Assembly (NCBI GenBank): GCA_049511415.1
Contig: JBEKYC010000021.1
Span: 29,885 to 93,884 of the forward strand
DNA length: 64,000 nucleotides
DNA from: Bog-159 sp049511415
GTDB taxonomy: Bacteria; Acidobacteriota; Terriglobia; Bryobacterales; Bryobacteraceae
Direction of reading: 5' to 3'
Shown: in pieces, positions 34,812-42,816 of the stretch
Layout: each line of letters begins with the position of its first letter
Numbering within the stretch: position 1 is the stretch's first letter
Program-made: the position numbers and the translations under genes
Notes under the pieces: generated by a model
Database searches by the model: none
The model's input: only the letters and a program-made list of their open reading frames with translations
Told to the model about the DNA's origin: nothing

Positions 34812-35692
34812 TTCTGTTCCTTAACCGTGCGCAATCCACGGAGCACGCCGTGCAACTTGAGCAAATGCTCCTCCGGCAATGCCTCCGACCTTTCCAACAT
34901 GCGGCGCACGCGCTCGTCCCCATTACGCGCCTCCTGTTTCTCTTCGTCCGTCAGGGTCAGAATGCGCAGAGTGAGAATCTCATCGATTTCGGCGCCGTCA
35001 AACAGATCGCCGGGGCTTTCCGGTGCGGTTTCCGCGTAGTCGTAAAGAATGATCGGCGAGGCTAAAACCGTGTCATGCGTGCCAGGGTCGCCGGCCAGCA
35101 CCGGCCAGCAGCCTTGCTGCCGGCACTTCTCGGCCGAATGACGGAAACGATCCGGCGGATCCAGCAGCGATACGAACTCGCCGTCGTGGACCGTCAAGAT
35201 CATATGCGCTGCCACGAGTGAATACGGCAGGACCTCGTCGCGGGAATATCGTTCAGGATCGTCCAGCGCGGTTTGATTCGTGACCTCCGCGCTCAGTTTG
35301 AATAATCCGTCTTCCAGGTACTCCGCGGTGGCCCTGAGGTCCACTTCGAGCGGCTGGCCGGACTCACGCCGCATGCGGGCGGAGGCCCGCGCCGCGGCGA
35401 TCCAGGCGGAGAGATTGAGTTCCTGTTCGATCACCTGCTGCCAATCGCCCGGGAGCACATGCAGATATCGCAGACGCAGATCGATCGACGTTTGCGGCGA
35501 GCCGCACACGAGACACTCGGCGCGCATCACGGACGATTCTGTTCCGTTCTGCGCCGCGCTGTAAGACGGGGGCACGAGCACCCCAAAGTTAAAGCGCCGC
35601 CGGTTCTTGACCGCCGAAGGCCGGTACGGATACAGCATGTAGCCTTCGTATAGGACGGCGTTGGCGAGACGCGTAACCGCTTCCATATTCAT
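34808..35692 (-). CDS. Unknown 294-residue protein of the hydrogenase cluster
   Basis: A 294-residue protein with no recognised domain. The N-terminus NAVLYEGYMLYPYRPSAVKN leads to a single CxxC (CLVCG near 55), and a long mixed alpha/beta body follows. The ATG at 35692 overlaps the upstream stop (ATGA); a longer frame to 35893 would run through the neighbour gene. Similar proteins occur next to DUF5947/DUF6084 genes in group 1h hydrogenase sets, so it is probably a dedicated assembly or scaffold factor. Confidence 0.75.
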   Translation of the reverse strand: MNMEAVTRLANAVLYEGYMLYPYRPSAVKNRRRFNFGVLVPPSYSAAQNGTESSVMRAECLVCGSPQTSIDLRLRYLHVLPGDWQQVIEQELNLSAWIAAARASARMRRESGQPLEVDLRATAEYLEDGLFKLSAEVTNQTALDDPERYSRDEVLPYSLVAAHMILTVHDGEFVSLLDPPDRFRHSAEKCRQQGCWPVLAGDPGTHDTVLASPIILYDYAETAPESPGDLFDGAEIDEILTLRILTLTDEEKQEARNGDERVRRMLERSEALPEEHLLKLHGVLRGLRTVKEQK

Positions 35693-36333
35693 TGCCGCAC
35701 GCCCTCCCGGATTTCCATCAGCAGGCTCTCCAACATCTGTTCCCAGGTAGGTATACCGGTGCGGACCTTGTATTCCTCCAGCCGCTCGAAGACATCCCGC
35801 CGCAGGCACAGCCAGGCGCTGTTCGGATAATAGAGATCCATCATCTCGCGCCAAAGCTTCACCGGGAGGCGCAAGCGCGCTTCTTTGTCCCATGAAATGG
35901 GCGCGACCTGTAAGCCCTCGTTAGCTTCATAAAACACGGTGCCGCTGAATTGTAACGAAAGCGGGATTTCCCCGTCGCTCACACCGTGAAAATATTTGAC
36001 GGCGGCGACATTGAAATCAAAGGTGCAGGGCACCTGCAATTCCACCTGTGTCGCTCCGCTGAATGCCGGCACGATGACGCCGGCATGGGTCCAAAGCAGA
36101 TTGCGCAGTGTCTGGCCCCAGCGATGCGGCTCACCGAAGAGATCCCGCAGGCGCTCCTGATCGTCGGCCGTGTAGCGGCGGCGGTTCACTTCGATCTGTA
36201 TCTGGCACCGTAAGGCGACGGTTTGTATCTGTTCCGGACCAGAGTTACTGATCCCAATATCAATGCCCAGAAGCGGGGTGGCCGCGAACCGGACCGGTTG
36301 GGCGCCCGTAATCTGGAACATGAGGTCAGGCAT
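35689..36333 (-). CDS. DUF6084-like protein of the hydrogenase cluster
   Basis: A 214-residue protein matching in length and opening (PDLMFQITGAQPVRFAATPLL) the DUF6084 proteins found in actinobacterial-type hydrogenase sets. Beta-rich stretches fill the N-terminal two thirds and an Arg/Glu-rich helix the end (RLEEYKVRTGIPTWEQMLES). No catalytic motif. Function unknown; its constant place near hhyS and hhyL suggests maturation or subunit assembly. Confidence 0.78.
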   Translation of the reverse strand: MPDLMFQITGAQPVRFAATPLLGIDIGISNSGPEQIQTVALRCQIQIEVNRRRYTADDQERLRDLFGEPHRWGQTLRNLLWTHAGVIVPAFSGATQVELQVPCTFDFNVAAVKYFHGVSDGEIPLSLQFSGTVFYEANEGLQVAPISWDKEARLRLPVKLWREMMDLYYPNSAWLCLRRDVFERLEEYKVRTGIPTWEQMLESLLMEIREGVRQ

Positions 36334-36964
36334 GCGACTCTCCGGACCGGTCTTGCAAACCGGCGAAGTACTGCTGCAATTGCTTCCAGACCTCCGTGCC
36401 GCCGGATAGGCCGCGCCAGTGTGTCCGGATCAGCCAAACCAGCTTATAGCACTCATCGATCGGCAGTAGATAATACTCCGGCACGGAAAATCCCCGTGTG
36501 AAGCCCAAGCGGTTGACCAACAAGGCTTCCACGTCCGGTTCGATGTCTCCCAACGGCGGATTCTCATCCGCGAGATCGGCCCAGGTTTCGAGCGGTAATT
36601 GGGATTCGGTCGCGCCGGCCGGACTGGGGTACAGGGCGATGACGCGGCCGTCGACGCTGCTCTTGAAAAAGAAAGCCATATTGATGGGGATCATGAGGCC
36701 TTCCCATTGCGCGTCGGTCAGCCGGAAGTCCGCGAGATACCGGACGCGCCGCGGGACCCGCTTGTAACGCGATCCGCTTTGCGAGGAAAACAATAAGGCA
36801 CAGGCGGGGCAGGTACAATGCAGTTTACGGGCGCTCGGCTCTACCAGATGAGGATGCTCGACAGCCAGTTCGGCGCCACACAAATCACAACACTCATGGG
36901 CGCGCGGTTTGCCGGCGAATCGGCGCAACACATCGATCGGATTCGCCACGCCGGCCGTGCTCAT
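36326..36964 (-). CDS. DUF5947-like zinc-ribbon protein of the hydrogenase cluster
   Basis: A 212-residue protein of the DUF5947 kind. Four cysteines in two pairs near residues 26-52 (CDLCGAEL and CTCPACALLF) form a probable zinc ribbon. The rest is a mixed fold with FRLTDAQWEGLMIPINMAFF and the tail region KLVWLIRTHWRGLSGG. It overlaps both neighbours by a few bases. Known only as a conserved partner of group 1h hydrogenases. Confidence 0.8.
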   Translation of the reverse strand: MSTAGVANPIDVLRRFAGKPRAHECCDLCGAELAVEHPHLVEPSARKLHCTCPACALLFSSQSGSRYKRVPRRVRYLADFRLTDAQWEGLMIPINMAFFFKSSVDGRVIALYPSPAGATESQLPLETWADLADENPPLGDIEPDVEALLVNRLGFTRGFSVPEYYLLPIDECYKLVWLIRTHWRGLSGGTEVWKQLQQYFAGLQDRSGESHA

Positions 36965-37488
36965 GGATGCGCTCCGTTGCGCGCGGACGAGGATGCGCCG
37001 GTCGCCAGGAGCGTCTCCAGCGGCACGAATCCCGAGGCAGCGCCGCGTTCCTCGATTTCGATCCGGACCAGATCGGGCGCTGCCTCGTACATTGCCTCCT
37101 CCACCACTGACTTCACCGAACCCGAGGAAGAACGTACTCCCAGCCGAATGACGCCCTCCTCGAGGGCCAGAAGTTCCACACTTCCGTGCGGTCCCAGCCG
37201 CGCGCGCAGTTTCTCCAGTGCCTGGCGCACGCGGCCGGCAAGGTCCATCGGATGCAGCCCGTTGGCAGCCAGCAGATTGCCGACTAACTCATCGCGGCCG
37301 AGTTCTTCGAGTATCCGCCGGCCCTCATCCCCTTGCCGCCCCAGGACTCCGGCCACCCGCTCCAGACCCTCGCCATAAAGGTCCATCACGGCTTGTACCA
37401 GATCCCGCGCGATGGCCAGCGATGCCGGGTCCGCGGACCCCTCCAGTTTTCCGATGAGTTGCTCGATACGTTCGCTCTGCTGGCCCAT
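36961..37488 (-). CDS. NifU C-terminal-like protein lacking the cluster cysteines
   Basis: A 175-residue protein. A helical N-terminal half (about 1-75) precedes a NifU C-terminal-like domain (about 80-150), seen in LRARLGPHGSVELLALEEG and VKSVVEEAMYEAAPDLVRIE. In ordinary NifU/Nfu domains a CxxC in the loop binds the iron-sulfur cluster. Here the corresponding place reads RSSSGSVKS and has no cysteine, and the whole protein contains none. It therefore cannot be a normal Fe-S scaffold. It lies directly after hhyL and may act as a structural chaperone. Confidence 0.72.
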   Translation of the reverse strand: MGQQSERIEQLIGKLEGSADPASLAIARDLVQAVMDLYGEGLERVAGVLGRQGDEGRRILEELGRDELVGNLLAANGLHPMDLAGRVRQALEKLRARLGPHGSVELLALEEGVIRLGVRSSSGSVKSVVEEAMYEAAPDLVRIEIEERGAASGFVPLETLLATGASSSARNGAHP

Positions 37489-37499
37489 GGGACACCGGT

Positions 37500-39296
37500 C
37501 TACGAGTGTACACCAAATGTGGGCGAGTGCACCGTCTCCAGCACTTTACCTTCTCCGAGATACATATGCACGCCGCACGGCAGGCAGGGGTCAAAGCTGC
37601 GTACGGCGCGCATAATGTCGATGCCCTTGAACTTGTCCGGACCATTTTCCTCGAAGATGGGTGTGTTCTGCACCGCGTCTTCGTATGGCCCCGGTGTTCC
37701 ATAGACATCGCGAGGGTTGGCATTCCACGGCGTCGGCGGATACGGGTGGTAGTTGGCAATCTTCCCATTGCGGATCACCACATGGTGCGAGAGCACGCCC
37801 CGTACGGCCTCGTGGAATCCGCAGCCGATGGCCTCCTCGGGCACTTTGAAATCCGACCAGGTGCGCGTGCGGCCGGCATGTAGTTCCTTCATGGCTTGCT
37901 CGGCAAAGTGTAAAGCAGCGGCCGCCGAGTACGCCTGAAAGTAGGTACGCGCCCGGTCGCGCTCAATGGCGTTGCTCCATTTGGGGATCTTCCATTCGAA
38001 CTCGACTTCCGGTAGCGACACGGTCTTGGGCAGATAGATCTTTACGCTATGCCCGGTGGCCTTGACATAGCCGATATCCACCAGGCCGGCCAACGCCGTG
38101 GCCCAGAAGCGGGCGATGGGCCCGCCACCGGTGTCGAGCGCCAGGTAATCGCCGGTTCGTTTATCGAACCAGCGCGGGGACATCACCCACGTGTACTTAC
38201 CCGCAAAATCGCGCTTCTGGGGTTTGGGGATTGTGGTTTGATTCCAGGGGTGGCGCTGGTCGACGGGGTTGCCCAGTGGATCGTGGCTGACAAAAGTCTC
38301 GCCATGCTCCCAATCGTCGTAGTAGGAGCTCCCCAGCAAAATACGAATGTTCAGGTTAATATCGACCAGGTCGGTGGTAACCAGTTTGCCATCCACCACT
38401 ACACCGGGAGTGACAAACATTCCGCGGCCCCAGTCGGTCATTTTCTTGTAGGTGTAGTCGCACACATCCGGATTGTTGAACGATCCCCAGCAGCCCAGCA
38501 GGATGCGCCTCTGGCCGACTTTTTCGTATCCGGGAAGCGCGTCATAGAAAAAGTCGAACAAGTCATCGTGCAGCGGAACTACTTTCTTCATGAACTCGAC
38601 ATACTTCATGAGCCGCACGATGTAGTCCGTGAAGAGCTGCACGGTGGGAACCGTGCCAACGCCGCCGGGATACAGAGTCGATGGGTGCACATGCCGGCCC
38701 TCCATCAGGCAGAACATCTCGCGCGTCAAGCGGCTCATTTGCAAGGCTTCGCGATAGAAGGCGCCCGTGAACGGATTCAGCGCCGTCATGATGTCGGAGA
38801 TATGATGATAGCCATGCAAGTGGGAATTCGGCGCGAGAGTCGTTTGCGCTTTGGCCCACACGCCGGGATTGGTCTCCTTCACCATCTGTTCGCAGAAGTC
38901 CACACCCACCAGGTTGTCCTGGAAGATATTGTGATCGAACATGTACTCGGCGGCCTCACCGAGGTTGATGATCCATTCGCCCAGCGCCGGCGGGTGAACG
39001 CCGAAAGCCATATTCTGCGCGTACGTGGCGCAAGTGGCGTGATTGTCGCCGCAGATACCGCAGATCCGGCTGGTGATGAAATGCGCATCCCGCGGATCTT
39101 TACCCTTCATGAAGATGCTGTAACCGCGGAAGATCGACGAGGTGCTATGGCATTCCGCAACCTCGCGGTTCTCGAAGTCGATCTTGGTGAAGATTCCCAG
39201 GCTGCCCACGATGCGGGTGATTGGATCCCAGTTCATCTCCACTAATTTCCGGGATGGAGTGGGCGTCTCTGTCATGGTTCCGGTAAGAGTACTCAT
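37500..39296 (-). CDS. hhyL: Group 1h [NiFe]-hydrogenase large subunit
   Basis: A 598-residue catalytic subunit of an actinobacterial-type (group 1h, formerly group 5) uptake hydrogenase. The Ni-Fe ligands are Cys79 and Cys82 (RICGICGDNH) and Cys571 and Cys574 (DPCLPCGVH), so all four are present. A 21-residue extension follows His577 and should be removed by the protease encoded in the operon. Characterised members oxidise atmospheric hydrogen and tolerate oxygen. The small subunit gene lies 20 bases upstream. Confidence 0.96.
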   Translation of the reverse strand: MSTLTGTMTETPTPSRKLVEMNWDPITRIVGSLGIFTKIDFENREVAECHSTSSIFRGYSIFMKGKDPRDAHFITSRICGICGDNHATCATYAQNMAFGVHPPALGEWIINLGEAAEYMFDHNIFQDNLVGVDFCEQMVKETNPGVWAKAQTTLAPNSHLHGYHHISDIMTALNPFTGAFYREALQMSRLTREMFCLMEGRHVHPSTLYPGGVGTVPTVQLFTDYIVRLMKYVEFMKKVVPLHDDLFDFFYDALPGYEKVGQRRILLGCWGSFNNPDVCDYTYKKMTDWGRGMFVTPGVVVDGKLVTTDLVDINLNIRILLGSSYYDDWEHGETFVSHDPLGNPVDQRHPWNQTTIPKPQKRDFAGKYTWVMSPRWFDKRTGDYLALDTGGGPIARFWATALAGLVDIGYVKATGHSVKIYLPKTVSLPEVEFEWKIPKWSNAIERDRARTYFQAYSAAAALHFAEQAMKELHAGRTRTWSDFKVPEEAIGCGFHEAVRGVLSHHVVIRNGKIANYHPYPPTPWNANPRDVYGTPGPYEDAVQNTPIFEENGPDKFKGIDIMRAVRSFDPCLPCGVHMYLGEGKVLETVHSPTFGVHS

Positions 39297-39315
39297 TGAA
39301 TGCCTCCTTTACCTC

Positions 39316-40380
39316 TTAGTAGCTCCTCGGGTGATAGCCGGTCGTCAGTTCGGCCCGCGTGTGCCGCCATTTAGGTTCTTTATTCAAGCTGTTGTTAGTG
39401 AATGATCGCAGCGCAGTAATCGCGCGGCCATAAGCACCGACGGTAGCTGACGAGATCTTGGCGCCAGGCGGCTCATCCATAAATGGCATGAATTTGTCGG
39501 GAAACCCAGGCATGGTGCAGCCGATGCATATACCGCCGACGTTCGGACAACCGCCAATCCCCGCCATCCATCCGCGCTTGGGCACGTTGCAGTTTACCAC
39601 CGGTCCCCAGCAGCCAATCTTGACAATGCACTTCGGCGAACCGTACTCGGTGGCGAAATCGCCCTGTTCGTAGTAGCCCGCGCGGTCGCAGCCTTCATGC
39701 ACGGTTCTGCCGAACAGCCAGGTGGGGCGCAGTTGATCGTCCAACGGAATCATAGGAGCGAGTCCGGCTACCTGGTACAGGAGATAGAGCACAGTCTCCA
39801 TGAAGTTATCGGGCTGGACAGGGCAGCCGGGGACGTTAACGATCGGCAACCCGGCTTTGGAGCGCCAGTCCCAGCCCAGGAAGTCCGCAAGTCCCATGCA
39901 ACCGGTCGGATTTCCCTCCATGGCATGAATGCCGCCATAAGTGGCGCAGGTGCCGATGGCTACCACGGCAACGGCCTTGGGCGCGAGCCTGTTGATCCAG
40001 TCCGTGGTCAGGATGGGCTGGCCGGTATCCATATCGGTACCCAGACCGGCCCAGTAACCTTCCTTTTTGATTTTTTCGTTAGGGATGGATCCCTCGACTA
40101 CCAGCACGAAGGGATCCAGTTTACCTTCCTCCGCCAGGTACCAATGCTTCATAAAGTCGTCGCCGCATTCATAGGCGAGGACCGGGTTGTGAAGGTGAAC
40201 TTTGGGGAGTCCAGGGATGGCGCCCAAAAGAACATCCTCTATGCTGGGCTGGGTCGCCGCGGTGATGGACACGGAGTCGCCATCACATCCCAAGCCCGCG
40301 GTAATCCAAAGAATGTGTATTTCGGGAACCGGTGATGGCCGCTGCGTTTTGCGGCCATAAGGAATGGTCTCGGCTGGCAT
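39316..40380 (-). CDS. hhyS: Group 1h [NiFe]-hydrogenase small subunit
   Basis: A 354-residue electron-transfer subunit with three iron-sulfur clusters. The proximal cluster region shows Cys32 and Asp35 in GLGCDGDSV; Asp in place of the usual fourth Cys is the known mark of group 1h. Other ligands lie in IGTCATYGG, NVPGCPVQP, HEGCDRAGYY and the tail CPNVGGICIGCTMPGFPDKF. No Tat signal (RRxFxK) is present, so it should stay in the cytoplasm. A GAGGAGGG stands shortly before the ATG. It is followed closely by hhyL. Confidence 0.96.
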   Translation of the reverse strand: MPAETIPYGRKTQRPSPVPEIHILWITAGLGCDGDSVSITAATQPSIEDVLLGAIPGLPKVHLHNPVLAYECGDDFMKHWYLAEEGKLDPFVLVVEGSIPNEKIKKEGYWAGLGTDMDTGQPILTTDWINRLAPKAVAVVAIGTCATYGGIHAMEGNPTGCMGLADFLGWDWRSKAGLPIVNVPGCPVQPDNFMETVLYLLYQVAGLAPMIPLDDQLRPTWLFGRTVHEGCDRAGYYEQGDFATEYGSPKCIVKIGCWGPVVNCNVPKRGWMAGIGGCPNVGGICIGCTMPGFPDKFMPFMDEPPGAKISSATVGAYGRAITALRSFTNNSLNKEPKWRHTRAELTTGYHPRSY

Positions 40381-40583
40381 ACTTGGCCCTCCTCTTTTTG
40401 TTTGTGCGGTTTGTTACTGCCAGGGCCAACGGTCTGTTAGGCTAATTACGGCTTCGCGACCCTGTAAGCACTCTAAATCAGCATCCTTGGGCATTGTAGG
40501 AAATCGCGGAGAGCGGCTCAATAAGCAGTGGCCTGTATTGCGTATCGGGGAATCCCTTACGGAACGAAGCTGCGTTGGAAACC
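40381..40583 (-). other. Intergenic region upstream of hhySL
   Basis: About 200 bases between the response regulator gene and hhyS. Apart from the GAGGAGGG ribosome binding site next to the hhyS start I see no clear promoter. I looked for a sigma-54 GG-N10-GC pair and did not find one with the right spacing. It is the natural place for an H2- or starvation-controlled promoter bound by the upstream regulator. Confidence 0.4.
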
Positions 40584-41273
40584 TCACCCTTTTGCTGTTG
40601 GCGGCTGCTGACTGCTTACCCACTGCACGGCGCGTTGCACAAGCTCGCGGGCATTTCTGAGTGTCAGCTTTTCCTTGATATGCGCGTAATAAGACTCCAC
40701 CGTCTTCACGCTGAGATGTAACTCTTCCGCGATCTGGCGGGTGCCGTGGCCCTGCCCGATCAGCCGGAACACCTCCAGTTCGCGATCCGTGAGCTCGTCC
40801 ATGATGGAGCGTTTCGGCACTCCGGAACCTTTTACAAACTGTTGCACCATCTTCTGGGCCATGCGGTCACTGACATATACCGATCCGTCGAGTATCTGCC
40901 GGATCGCGGTCAGCACCAATTCGGTGGCTTCCTGCTTCATGATGTAGCCGTTGGCGCCGGCGCGCAGAGCCCTTTCCGCGTAAAGAGACTCGTCGTGCAT
41001 GGAAAGAATCAGAACCGGCAGTTTGGAATCCTGCGCCCGTATGGTTTTGAGCAGATCGATTCCATCGGGGCCATTGAGAGAGACGTCCACAATCAAGATG
41101 TCCGGCTTTGAAAGCTCGATGGCCTGCAGCGCCGTGCGGGCATCTTCGGCCTCTCCGCATACCACCAGGTCCGGTTCCCGATTGATTAATTGGGATAGTC
41201 CCTGCCGCACGATGGGGTGGTCATCCACCACAAAGACCCTGATTCTCGACGGTGTGGGGAGCCTTCCACTCAT
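40584..41273 (-). CDS. NarL/FixJ-type response regulator
   Basis: A 229-residue two-component response regulator. The receiver domain (about 10-130) has the acidic pair Asp17-Asp18 (VFVVDDHP) and the phospho-acceptor Asp63 (ILIVDVSLNGPDG). The LuxR-type HTH domain (about 155-220) reads LTDRELEVFRLIGQGHG and KTVESYYAHIKEKL. It begins directly after the histidine kinase stop, so the pair is a unit. It is likely to act on the hhyS promoter downstream, which is an inference. Confidence 0.93.
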   Translation of the reverse strand: MSGRLPTPSRIRVFVVDDHPIVRQGLSQLINREPDLVVCGEAEDARTALQAIELSKPDILIVDVSLNGPDGIDLLKTIRAQDSKLPVLILSMHDESLYAERALRAGANGYIMKQEATELVLTAIRQILDGSVYVSDRMAQKMVQQFVKGSGVPKRSIMDELTDRELEVFRLIGQGHGTRQIAEELHLSVKTVESYYAHIKEKLTLRNARELVQRAVQWVSSQQPPTAKG

Positions 41274-42809
41274 TTAGTTCGTCTCGGCGCCATTCCGGAG
41301 CGACGGCAACGTGCATGTAACCGAGGTTCCGCATTCGGTCCCCCGTGTCACCTGCAGCGCCGCGCCGATCATTTTCGCGCGGTAGTTCATGATATGCAAT
41401 CCCATGCCGGTGCTGTTTCGCGCATCCGATGGCAAGCCCCGGCCGTCGTCGTGAATGTTTAGAGTGAGGCCCTCCGGCGTTCTGTACAGACGCATCGCGA
41501 CGTGTTGTGCGTCGCCATGTTTGATGGCGTTATTTACCGCCTCCTGCGCGATGCGATACAGATGATTGGCAACCGGATCGTCATAAATCAGCACGGGCAG
41601 ATCACATTCGAAACGGCAGGAAATGCCGAACAGGTCCTCCACTTCGGAGGCATAGTGCTCCAGCGCGGACATCAATCCGCGCGCATCCGCCACCACCGGC
41701 AACAGTCCCCGGGAGAGTTCGCGGGTCTTGTGTACCGCCTCGTTAACCAAACGGACGATCTTGTTGGCCTCCGCGGCTTCCGCCGGCGACTTGTCCGCGA
41801 GTTTCTTTGCCAGCACCTTGCTCATGAAGGCGATTCCAGTCAGGTGCTGTCCCAGGCCATCGTGCAGATCCTGGCCGATACGGCGTTCCTCCCGCCCGCT
41901 GATCTCCAGGATGGCTTTCTCCAGCCGCTTGGATTCCGTAATGTCGATACCTGTAAGAATGATGTTGCGGACTCTGCCCTGCGCCTCCGGAAGGATCGTG
42001 CCCGACCATCCGATGAGATGCGCGGCGCCGTCACCATTCTCCCACTGCGCTTCGAAATCCCGGCAGATACGCCCGCGGCATAATTGCTGGAGTGCATTCT
42101 CAAAGCGCTCACGGTCCCCGTCGATCAGAAAAAGGTCCGCGGCTATGGCGCCCCTGACGGAATCGAATGGTTTCCCGGTGATGTGCTCACAAGCGCGGTT
42201 AAACTGGACGATGCGTCCTTCCGGGTCCAAAACCAGGATCAGAGTGCCGACCGTATTCAGAATCGCCGAGATAAAATTGCGCTCCTGCTGCAACGCCTCT
42301 TCGGTCTGTTTCAGATCGGTGATGTCGAAAGCCACGCCCTGCACAAAGAACGGCTGGCCGTCGTCGCGCCGCAGCATCTTGGCTTCGCAGTGGAACCAGA
42401 CTACGTGGCCATCGCGCGCGATGACGCGGTAGACCGAACGCAGCGGCTTGCCGGTGAGAAACATTTCGGCGGCTTCCAGGCTCCAGCGCAGGTTGTCTTC
42501 CGGATGAATCTGGCGATACCAGCGCACCGGGTCTTCCAGCCACTCGGCTTGCGAGAACCCGAGCGTGGCTTCAATGTGCGGGCTGACATACGCTTCGCTG
42601 ATCCCGCGATCCAAGTGCGCCATGAAAACCACGGCGGGCAACTGTTCCACCAGGCTGCGGTAGCGTTCATGGTCGTCGAGAGACTGTACGGCGCTTGGCA
42701 GATTTACCGTGCGCGGGTGTTCGCTAGGCGAACTGCGCAGAAATGCGTTCGCCAACTCCTCCAGCTTGGTTTGCGCTTCGCCGACCGACCACTCCGCCTC
42801 GACGCTCAT
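41274..42809 (-). CDS. PAS-domain sensor histidine kinase (HisKA_3 type)
   Basis: A 511-residue soluble kinase with no membrane segment. Two PAS domains (about 50-165 and 178-292) precede a HisKA_3 dimerisation domain with phospho-acceptor His316 (RIGQDLHDGLGQHLTG) and a HATPase domain (about 410-505; EAVNNAIKHG and DDGRGLP). The ATG at 42809 is used; upstream in-frame starts lie inside the preceding hydrogenase small-subunit gene, whose stop is seven bases away. As the kinase is cytoplasmic and follows that gene, it probably receives its signal from inside the cell. Confidence 0.92.
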   Translation of the reverse strand: MSVEAEWSVGEAQTKLEELANAFLRSSPSEHPRTVNLPSAVQSLDDHERYRSLVEQLPAVVFMAHLDRGISEAYVSPHIEATLGFSQAEWLEDPVRWYRQIHPEDNLRWSLEAAEMFLTGKPLRSVYRVIARDGHVVWFHCEAKMLRRDDGQPFFVQGVAFDITDLKQTEEALQQERNFISAILNTVGTLILVLDPEGRIVQFNRACEHITGKPFDSVRGAIAADLFLIDGDRERFENALQQLCRGRICRDFEAQWENGDGAAHLIGWSGTILPEAQGRVRNIILTGIDITESKRLEKAILEISGREERRIGQDLHDGLGQHLTGIAFMSKVLAKKLADKSPAEAAEANKIVRLVNEAVHKTRELSRGLLPVVADARGLMSALEHYASEVEDLFGISCRFECDLPVLIYDDPVANHLYRIAQEAVNNAIKHGDAQHVAMRLYRTPEGLTLNIHDDGRGLPSDARNSTGMGLHIMNYRAKMIGAALQVTRGTECGTSVTCTLPSLRNGAETN

Positions 42810-42816
42810 ACACTGC

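Noticed and set aside
38049..39245. Plus-strand open frame of 398 residues opposite hhyL
   Set aside because: Antisense shadow of the hydrogenase large subunit; no recognisable domain.
40381..40583. Sigma-54 promoter ahead of hhyS
   Set aside because: TGGC and GC elements are present but not at the required ten-base spacing; no claim is made.
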